Positions 53,556-61,800 of a DNA stretch of 64,000 nt are shown here, piece by piece. Source of the DNA: Photobacterium angustum (GTDB lineage Bacteria; Pseudomonadota; Gammaproteobacteria; Enterobacterales; Vibrionaceae); assembly GCF_002954615.1 (NCBI RefSeq), contig NZ_MSCJ01000001.1, forward strand, positions 620,001-684,000. Reading direction: 5' to 3'. The notes under the pieces were generated by a model that saw nothing but the letters and a program-made list of their open reading frames with translations, made no database searches and was not told the DNA's origin. The translations under genes and the position numbers were made by a program. Each line of letters opens with the position of its first letter. Positions within the stretch are counted from its first letter, which is position 1.

Positions 53556-54470
53556 ATGATGTTAATGAAAAAAGAAAGTGTAGAAGCCTTAGAGAACTTT
53601 TCAGAAAATTTGGAAATTGAAGGCCGTAGTCTTTGGCAAGATGCGCGTGTGCGTTTCATGCGAAATAAAGCGGCAATGATTTCTTTAGCGATTTTATTTT
53701 TAATTACCTTTGCCGTTATTTTTGGCCCAATGTTTAGCCAATATGCGTTTGATGATACTGACTGGTATGCGCTGCATGCCGCGCCATCACTCGGTGCTGA
53801 AGGACACTTTTTTGGTACTGATAGTTTAGGACGTGACTTATATACTCGAACCCTGATTGGTGGGCGGATCTCACTGATGGTCGGGATTTTAGGTGCATTA
53901 GTCGCGGTTGTGATTGGTACGCTTTATGGTGCAGCATCGGGATTCATTGGCGGTCGAACTGATCGCGTTATGATGCGTATTCTAGAGATTTTATATTCAA
54001 TCCCATTTATGTTCTTCGTGATTGTTTTAGTGACGTTTTTTGGTCGTAACATCATGTTGATATTTATTGCGATTGGTGCCATTTCATGGCTCGACATGGC
54101 TCGAATTGTTCGCGGTCAAACCCTGTCTTTACGTGGCAAAGAGTTTATTGAAGCCGCACATGTTTGTGGCGTGAGTCGCTGGCGTATTATCACTCGCCAT
54201 ATTGTGCCTAACGTTTTAGGTATTGTGGCGGTTTACTCAACGTTACTTGTTCCGTCAATGATTTTGACTGAATCTTTCCTTAGCTTCCTTGGCTTAGGGG
54301 TACAAGAGCCAATGACCAGTTGGGGCGCACTGTTACAAGAAGGATCTCAAACAATGGAAGTGGCTATTTGGCAGTTGATATTCCCTGCAAGCTTCATGGT
54401 TGTGACATTGTTCTGTTTTAACTACGTGGGTGACGGTCTACGTGACGCATTAGATCCAAAAGATAGATAA
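53556..54470 (+). CDS. oppC: oligopeptide ABC transporter permease OppC
   Basis: The second permease subunit, 304 residues from ATG 53556 (AAGAGGC upstream); in-frame extension to 53496 overlaps oppB and is rejected, and ATG 53565 is an alternative. Features are SLWQDARVRFMRNKAAMISL, FGTDSLGRDLYTRTLIGGRISL and the EAA loop EAAHVCGVSRWRIITRHIVPN. Length and order are normal for oppC. Confidence 0.95.
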   Translation: MMLMKKESVEALENFSENLEIEGRSLWQDARVRFMRNKAAMISLAILFLITFAVIFGPMFSQYAFDDTDWYALHAAPSLGAEGHFFGTDSLGRDLYTRTLIGGRISLMVGILGALVAVVIGTLYGAASGFIGGRTDRVMMRILEILYSIPFMFFVIVLVTFFGRNIMLIFIAIGAISWLDMARIVRGQTLSLRGKEFIEAAHVCGVSRWRIITRHIVPNVLGIVAVYSTLLVPSMILTESFLSFLGLGVQEPMTSWGALLQEGSQTMEVAIWQLIFPASFMVVTLFCFNYVGDGLRDALDPKDR

Positions 54471-54550
54471 GAGGATGAAGCAAGGCAAGAAACAAAATGG
54501 TTAACAATAATAAAGTTTCCAATGCTTAGTTTCATTTATAAGGACGTAAT

Positions 54551-55516
54551 ATGAGCTTATTAGATGTAAAAGATCTGCGTGTCGAATTTACTACCCCAGA
54601 TGGTATTGTAACTGCAGTTAATGACTTAAATTTCTCTCTAAACCTTGGCGAAACCTTGGGTATTGTGGGTGAATCAGGTTCAGGTAAAAGCCAAACCGTT
54701 TTTGCCATCATGGGGTTACTTGCCAAAAACGGCAAGATCAGTGGCAGTGCTAAATTTGAAGGCAATGAAATTTTAAATATGCCTGAAAAGGCGCTGAATA
54801 AAATTCGTGCAGAACAAATCGCGATGATTTTCCAAGACCCGATGACATCGCTAAATCCCTATATGAAAGTGAGCGATCAGCTCATGGAAGTATTAATGCT
54901 GCACAAAAACATGAGTAAGTCTGAAGCGTTTGAAGAGTCTGTTCGCATGTTGGATGCGGTTAAGATCCCAGAAGCACGTAAACGGATTAGCATGTACCCA
55001 CATGAATTTTCAGGTGGTATGCGCCAGCGTGTGATGATCGCAATGGCGCTATTGTGTCGTCCTAAGTTGTTGATTGCTGATGAGCCAACAACAGCACTTG
55101 ATGTAACCGTCCAAGCACAGATTATGGAATTGCTGAATGATTTGAAGAAAGATTTCAATACTTCAATCATTATGATCACTCATGATCTTGGTGTTGTTGC
55201 GGGAAGCTGCGACAAGGTACTTGTGATGTATGCCGGGCGAACGATGGAATACGGTAAGATCAATGATATCTACTATCAACCAAGCCATCCTTATACCGAA
55301 GGTTTACTACGTGCTATCCCTCGTTTAGATACTGAAGGCGAGGAGTTACCGACTATTCCTGGAAATCCGCCGAACTTATTACGTTTACCTACGGGGTGTC
55401 CATACCAAGATCGATGTCATCGTGTATCGGCACGCTGTAAACAAGAGTCGCCGATCTTAACTCCGTTCAATGATGGTCGCTTACGTGCGTGTTTTTCTGA
55501 TATGGGGGCATGGTAA
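54551..55516 (+). CDS. oppD: oligopeptide ABC transporter ATP-binding protein OppD
   Basis: One of two ATPases of the peptide importer, 321 residues. Walker A is GESGSGKSQ, the signature [15 protein letters not shown], Walker [13 protein letters not shown], and the C-terminal oligopeptide-specific domain has [20 protein letters not shown] with cysteines that bind a [4Fe-4S] cluster in some homologues. AAGGACGTAAT precedes the ATG. An 80-bp spacer separates it from oppC. Confidence 0.96.
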   Translation: MSLLDVKDLRVEFTTPDGIVTAVNDLNFSLNLGETLGIVGESGSGKSQTVFAIMGLLAKNGKISGSAKFEGNEILNMPEKALNKIRAEQIAMIFQDPMTSLNPYMKVSDQLMEVLMLHKNMSKSEAFEESVRMLDAVKIPEARKRISMYPHEFSGGMRQRVMIAMALLCRPKLLIADEPTTALDVTVQAQIMELLNDLKKDFNTSIIMITHDLGVVAGSCDKVLVMYAGRTMEYGKINDIYYQPSHPYTEGLLRAIPRLDTEGEELPTIPGNPPNLLRLPTGCPYQDRCHRVSARCKQESPILTPFNDGRLRACFSDMGAW

Positions 55517-56505
55517 TGAGCACAGAAAAGAAATTACTATTAGATGTAAATGATCTTAAAGTTCACTTCAATATTGCTGCTAAATCAGCATGGCCATGGA
55601 CACCACCACTTAAATTAAAAGCGGTTGATGGTGTTAATATCCGTATTTATGAAGGTGAAACACTTGGTGTCGTGGGTGAGTCAGGTTGTGGTAAATCCAC
55701 TTTTGCTCGTGCTGTTATTGGCTTAGTTGAAGCGACGGATGGGCAAGTGGTTTGGCTTGGTCAAGATTTGACAAAGTTGAAACGTGAAGCGTTAAGAGAG
55801 AAACGCAAAGAAATTCAAATGATCTTTCAAGATCCATTGGCATCATTAAACCCACGTATGACGGTTGGGGAAATTATTGCAGAGCCATTAAAAGCATTTT
55901 ATCCAAAGATTTCTGCGGATGATGTGAAGCAACAAGTACAAGCGATGATGGCTAAAGTGGGTTTATTACCTAACGTGATAAACCGTTATCCTCATGAATT
56001 TTCTGGCGGACAGTGTCAACGTATTGGTATTGCGCGTGCATTGATCTTAAAACCTAAAATGATCATTTGTGACGAGCCGGTATCAGCACTTGATGTATCG
56101 ATTCAAGCTCAGGTTGTTAATCTACTTAAATCGCTACAAAAAGAGATGGGTCTTAGTTTGATCTTTATTGCCCATGATCTTTCGGTTGTGAAGCATATTT
56201 CTGATCGCGTGTTGGTGATGTATCTTGGTAACGCAGTTGAGATGGGTGAAAGTGATGCATTATTTGCTGATCCTAAACATCCTTATACTAAGGCCTTAAT
56301 GTCTGCGGTACCTATTCCCGATCCAGAGCTTGAGCGTAATAAGCACATTGAATTATTGGAAGGAGATTTACCTTCACCAATGAATCCCCCTTCAGGCTGT
56401 GTATTTAGAACCCGTTGTCCAAATTCAACGTCATTATGTGCAAAGCAAAAACCAACTTTGCAAGGTGGTGATGTACATGCGGTATCATGTTTACATGTAG
56501 CTTAG
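55516..56505 (+). CDS. oppF: oligopeptide ABC transporter ATP-binding protein OppF
   Basis: The second ATPase, 329 residues from ATG 55516, which overlaps the oppD stop (TAATG); an ATG two codons upstream (55510) is also possible. Walker A is GESGCGKSTF, signature FSGGQCQRIGIARAL, Walker B MIICDEPVSALD, and the C-terminal domain has PSGCVFRTRCPNSTSLC. Last gene of the opp operon, with a terminator after it. Confidence 0.96.
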   Translation: MSTEKKLLLDVNDLKVHFNIAAKSAWPWTPPLKLKAVDGVNIRIYEGETLGVVGESGCGKSTFARAVIGLVEATDGQVVWLGQDLTKLKREALREKRKEIQMIFQDPLASLNPRMTVGEIIAEPLKAFYPKISADDVKQQVQAMMAKVGLLPNVINRYPHEFSGGQCQRIGIARALILKPKMIICDEPVSALDVSIQAQVVNLLKSLQKEMGLSLIFIAHDLSVVKHISDRVLVMYLGNAVEMGESDALFADPKHPYTKALMSAVPIPDPELERNKHIELLEGDLPSPMNPPSGCVFRTRCPNSTSLCAKQKPTLQGGDVHAVSCLHVA

Positions 56506-56532
56506 TGAGCTTTTGATAATATTCTCCACCAA

Positions 56533-56564
56533 AAAAACACGGCAATTATAGCTGTGTTTTTTTA
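56533..56564. terminator. terminator after oppF
   Basis: AAAACACGGC (56534-56543) pairs with GCTGTGTTTT (56551-56560), with one G-T pair; T and A runs on both sides also suit the convergent EAL gene. Confidence 0.8.
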
Positions 56565-56579
56565 TAGCCTAACTGTTAT

Positions 56580-58160
56580 TTATATAACGTTTTTAGATTG
56601 ATATATTTTTAATATATTAGTGAATGGTTGTGGTTTGCTATAAAGAAAACCTTGGTGATAGTGAATTCCCATAGTGAGTAAACACTCTGCTTGTTCGGTG
56701 GTTTCTACGCCTTCTGCGACTACCTCAACTTCTGCTTTATCAGCAAACGCCACCAATGAACTCACAATAGAATTTTTGTTATTACAATCTAGTTCATCAA
56801 TAAATATTTTATCGATTTTGATGGTGGTGGCTTGTAGTTTTTGTAGTGCCAGAAAATCACAATAGCCATTACCGACATCGTCGAGCTTGATTTGAATTCC
56901 CATATCATTAAGTTTCTGGCATACATGGCTGGCAAGTTCGATGTCTTTTATTGGAGCTCGCTCGGTTAATTCAAAGGCTAAGTTATGAGCTTTGACTTTG
57001 TAGTGTTGTAAAGCATTTCGTGTGATTTCAACCAGTTTAGGGTCTTGTATAACACTTGCGCTCAAATTAATACTGAAGTAATAAGGTAAAGGCTTTCCTT
57101 GATGCAGCATTTCCAGTTTTCGAATATCTTTTGCAACCGTATTAATGAGTTGGAAAGTCAGTGGAGTGATGACTCCATTTGTTTCACATTGCGGAATAAA
57201 CTCATCAGGAAAAATGACTTTACCTTTTTTAGTTTCCCATCGGATCAATACTTCGTAGCCACAAATCTGCTGTTTATTGGCATCAACAATGGCTTGGTAA
57301 TAGGGGATAAGGTGATTTTGTTTAATCGCATTTTCCACCAAAAATTTGATGATGCTAGCACTATGATAGCGGCGGTAACATAAGAAAATAAATGCGGATG
57401 TAAACAGTGCTAGTAACAATAATAAATAGGGTTGTATCTGTGCTCGGTAAGTATTAATAACTGTTGGGGTTGAATAATACTTTAACCACGCTTTGTTATT
57501 TAACGACATCGTTAAAATAGGCTCAATGATATTTTGAATATCTCCGCGAACATGTTCATTAGAGAATATTTTGCTGATCGCGCTTGTTGGATCGCCAGTA
57601 AATAGTGTGGTTTGATTACCTTCAATCATTTGTAGCCAACTATTTTTTGGTAATTTAGTTAGTAGTGGGTTATTTGGCTGTTGCACTATATCAACAGTGA
57701 TTGTGCCACCAATAATGTTTTTGTTGTATTGCAGAATCGACTGACTATTATTTTTGTTAGCAATCAGCATAATTTGAGGATCTAATGGAATATATTGAAG
57801 TGGATGCGAATACAGTGAGCTCCTATCACGGTGATCGCTACACTTCTTACCACTATGTGTAGTAAGTTGGATGGAGGCAATTTGAGGTGAGTAATAACTT
57901 ATTTTTTCAAGCTCTGTTACATCATTCAGGTCACAGGTATATGATAAATTGTATTGTAAATTATCCAATAATATTGAAATGTTTTTTATTTCATTAATAT
58001 AAGAATAAAAACGTTGATTCTCTAAAAAATTCAGGTGAGATTTAAATAGTTGAGTGCTGACTTTTTGTGATGAAAGCGTTATGAAAATAGTAATGATAGC
58101 AATAGCAAAAAAGCCAATAGCAAAATTAAAAAAGGTAAAAGAAAGACGTTTTAATTTCAC
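56580..58160 (-). CDS. membrane-bound CSS-motif / EAL domain protein (c-di-GMP phosphodiesterase-like)
   Basis: A protein of about 526 residues with two membrane helices (near residues 10-35 and 245-265) that enclose a periplasmic domain with two cysteines (YTCDLND and GKKCSDH), as in CSS-motif sensors, followed by a cytoplasmic EAL domain (about 285-520). The EAL signature reads EVL (YEVLIRW), and the DDFGTGY loop reads DDVGNGYCDF; NLSAS, ELTERAP, IKIDKIF and AEGVETTEQ are kept, so the metal ligands mostly survive. CSS-EAL proteins degrade c-di-GMP when periplasmic thiols are reduced. No ATG start exists: GTG 58160 has GAG upstream, and TTG 58175 would add five residues. Monocistronic. Confidence 0.85.
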   Translation of the reverse strand: MKLKRLSFTFFNFAIGFFAIAIITIFITLSSQKVSTQLFKSHLNFLENQRFYSYINEIKNISILLDNLQYNLSYTCDLNDVTELEKISYYSPQIASIQLTTHSGKKCSDHRDRSSLYSHPLQYIPLDPQIMLIANKNNSQSILQYNKNIIGGTITVDIVQQPNNPLLTKLPKNSWLQMIEGNQTTLFTGDPTSAISKIFSNEHVRGDIQNIIEPILTMSLNNKAWLKYYSTPTVINTYRAQIQPYLLLLLALFTSAFIFLCYRRYHSASIIKFLVENAIKQNHLIPYYQAIVDANKQQICGYEVLIRWETKKGKVIFPDEFIPQCETNGVITPLTFQLINTVAKDIRKLEMLHQGKPLPYYFSINLSASVIQDPKLVEITRNALQHYKVKAHNLAFELTERAPIKDIELASHVCQKLNDMGIQIKLDDVGNGYCDFLALQKLQATTIKIDKIFIDELDCNNKNSIVSSLVAFADKAEVEVVAEGVETTEQAECLLTMGIHYHQGFLYSKPQPFTNILKIYQSKNVI

Positions 58161-58810
58161 AGTTAGTATACTCAATTATCTATAGTGTTAATGATATTAA
58201 ATAATATAAGTCATATAAGATTAAGGCTCTACTTAATTGTTCTGAAAATAACGCATGAATGATAAGTTAAACAATTAAAGTTTAAATTTTTATGATTTTA
58301 TTAGTGACTGATTTTTCAAATGAATATTTCAAGGGTAATAGCGTTAAGATATATTTAATATTGTAACCTTGATGTTATAATGATTTATTTATCTCTTCTA
58401 CTGTCTTTTTCAAAAAATAGCCATGATTATCTGTACATGATAACTATAGTGAATAGCATGTATTAACCTGACTATCATAGTGTAGAATTATTATTTAAAG
58501 AGTTTGCGCAGTTAAACTTTCATCATGATTTTTTTAAACTTGAAAATTTTTAGTTTTTTTTATTTTAAATAATCAATTTTTTATTTTTAACTGATTGTTT
58601 TTTAGCTATTTACTTTCTCACCTCTTGTTTTCTGCACATGTTATAAATTACTTTTATTGTCGTTTTCTCTGTTCTGATTTTCAGATTCAATGTTATTCAT
58701 AACATATGAGTTAACCCTATATCTTTACCTTGTTAGCCTATATACATAGGACACCTAGTCAGCAGAAATAGAGTGTAGTAATAATTGATAAGAAGATATA
58801 CGGGAAGCTT
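58161..58810. other. 650-bp AT-rich region between the EAL gene and the giant repeat gene
   Basis: Extremely AT-rich, with runs of T and A between 58530 and 58600, and no ORF. It carries the divergent promoters of both genes. No operator or RNA was recognised. Such AT-rich DNA ahead of a surface-protein gene is a typical H-NS target (inference). Confidence 0.5.
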
Positions 58811-61800
58811 ATGCATTTGTTTTCAAAATTAGTAAGACTTATATTATCTTTATTGATATGTATAACAGGTTTGTCGGTGCTATCAGCACAAGCAAATATT
58901 GTTGATGATTTAGTTGTATCTATTAATACAACTAAAAATTATGATTCAGGTTCGTCAGTTAAATATACAATAACAATGAAAAATAACTCGGCGGATCATG
59001 TTTATAAAAAGGTTAAATTAAGCGCACTTATTGCTGATATTACCACTAACTTAGATTCTGGAAGTGAAGGATTAGTTTTTTCTTCTGTTTCAAATAAAGT
59101 AGGAAAAATTGGTGATAATAGTAGTGCGGGTACATTTAGCACTACGGGTAATTTAGAAGCAACTGATATTACTATCGCTCCCTCTGAATCTGTAAAATAT
59201 ATTATTACAGCAAAGACCGTTAATAATGCGATAGGTGATATTAGTACTGATGGAAAAGTAACAGTGAAGAAATTGATGTTTCTTCCTATGCTCGATATTG
59301 AACCTGTTATTACGAAGTATTTACAACCAAATGTTTCCATTACTAAAACAGCAACAGCGAATTATATAACAGGTAAAAATGCTAAATTTACCATTGTTGT
59401 AGAAAATGCGCCTGATGCGGGGACTGCACGTAATTATCATGTTATTGATGAAATTTCGTCGATTATTGCTTTATTAGCCAATAATAATGTTGATGATAAT
59501 AGTCATTGGATAGAACAAGACATTACAGATCAATCGCCAATGGCTTCATGGTCTATTGATGCGACGGTTGAGAATAGCGCTGAGTCAGCTTTAGCATCTA
59601 CTGTAACTAATACAGATCTTAATGATGTGATTACTCTGCCTCCTGCGGGAAAAATTACCTACGTTATCGATGTAAAAACCAAAGATGTCGCGATTGGTGA
59701 TATATCAAATGTAGCTACCTTATTAGACTCACAAAAGCATGTTGTAAACACGACAGATACGGTGTCGAGTAAGGCGCAGTTATCAACCACGACTAAAAAT
59801 ACCAAGCAAGTTGTTGAGAAAGAGTACACATCGGGGCAACTGATCACTTACAAACTAAAAGTCGAAAATACTCAAAAAAACAAGTTTGCCAATAATATTT
59901 CTCTCACCGATAAGCTGATGACATGTCCTGAAACGACACAATTAACCGGTAATGATGAAGCCCCTTTTGAGTACTGGTATATCGATTCTATTTATGCAAC
60001 TAATACCGATAAAGGTACTGATGCAGGTGGTAAAGCCAATGATCCAAAAACTCACCGTACAGGCGATATAAACTTTGTCGTTGATTTAGCGCCAAGTTCC
60101 TTTGTTGAATACACGATTAAAGCGAAGGTGAAAGACACGACGATTGGCCATATTCAAGATAGCAACGCTTGTGGTGATGATTTTAATGAATCGGGTTCAG
60201 GCATTGATATGCCAAAAGGTAAGATTCAGATCAAGAAATCGGTTGATCAAGACAAATTCACACCTGGTCAAGATATTACCTATACCATTGTTATCAAAAA
60301 CCCTTCAAATGGCTTATTGATGAATATTCCAGTGGTTGATGACTTAGCTGCGCTTACTGCTGAAGATGTTAATGGTAATAATGTTTACCCATTTACCAAT
60401 ATTAATGTCGAAACAGAGCAAGGAACGCATTCTAATGCTGATGTAGATAACCAACTTAATACAAATCCTATTAATGTAAAAGCTACGATCTTTCCCAATG
60501 AAGAAGTGAAATACATTGTAACCGCGACGACACGTAAAGATATTGTGGGTGTCATTAAAAATACGGCGGTAGCTGGTGAAGGTAATCAACAAGGTAAATC
60601 TACTGTTATTACTACGCCTCGTTTAGAAAATTTAAACATAGAGAAGCATGTTAAAGGCGCCAATCGTGATGGGTGGCGTGCTTACGGCTATAAGGATGAT
60701 GAGTTTACTTACACCATTAAAGTAACCAATCCATCTCCAGCGGGCTTTGCCAAAAATGTGACTGTGACGGATGCTATTTCTCAAATAAAAGCTGAGTTAC
60801 TTGAAAAAGCGGGTGAAGAGGTGCCTGTATTCACGTCATGGACAGTATCAACGGATACTGACGGTGGGGCGGAAGTTGTTACAGCGCCTGAAAATAATAA
60901 AGATTTAGAGAGCGTTATTAACGTTCCAGCTGATGGCTCGGTAACATTTATTGTAACGGCACAGATTGATCCTCGTCGTAAAGATCACGTGGTTTGGGGA
61001 AAATTTACTAACCAGGCACAAGCTGAATTGGCACGTACAGGTGACGTCATCAAAACAACTCACGTTGATGTCGTTCCTGCTGAGCCGCGTATTCGTTTAC
61101 GTAAATTAGTTTCAACAGAAACATACACCGTTGATCAGCCACTTGATTACACCATTGATATTGAAAACTACGAACGTGATGGTTATGTGAATGATGGTCA
61201 TGTTACTGATTCTATTTCTAGTTTGGGTATTTTTGATTCGTGGAAAATTTGGTGGGAAGTGATTGATGATGATAAAAACTCATCAACGACAGATCGCGGT
61301 CAAGGTACTGAACTGTTTGGTTTTCCTAACTCGGAATCTTCGGCAGTGAACGGGACGAAAGATTTAGATCGTGCTCGTTTTGATTTGGCTCCTCATCAAA
61401 CGCTTCGAATCCACGTTAAAGGGATTGTGTCTCATAATGCGATAGGTAAAGGAATAATCACTAACGTTGCAACTGTTGATGACAATTCAGGTGAACATTT
61501 TGATGCCTCTGTGGATGTAAAAGAAGACGGCGTGACGGGTAATAGCGTTAGTATTTATAAGTATGGCGATCCTGATTTTAAACGTTACCACCCTGGCGAT
61601 AAGTACACTTGGACTGTACATGTTGTAAATAACAGTGCACATCAAGTTGATCATGTCATTGTTAGCGATCAGATCTCAGGCCTTGATATTGCACTAGCAA
61701 ATAATGGTGATAACCATGACGCCGATACGACAGGAACACCCTATCGTTCTTGGAAAATAACCAAGCAGATCGGTAGTGGTAGTTATCAAGCATTTGATAC

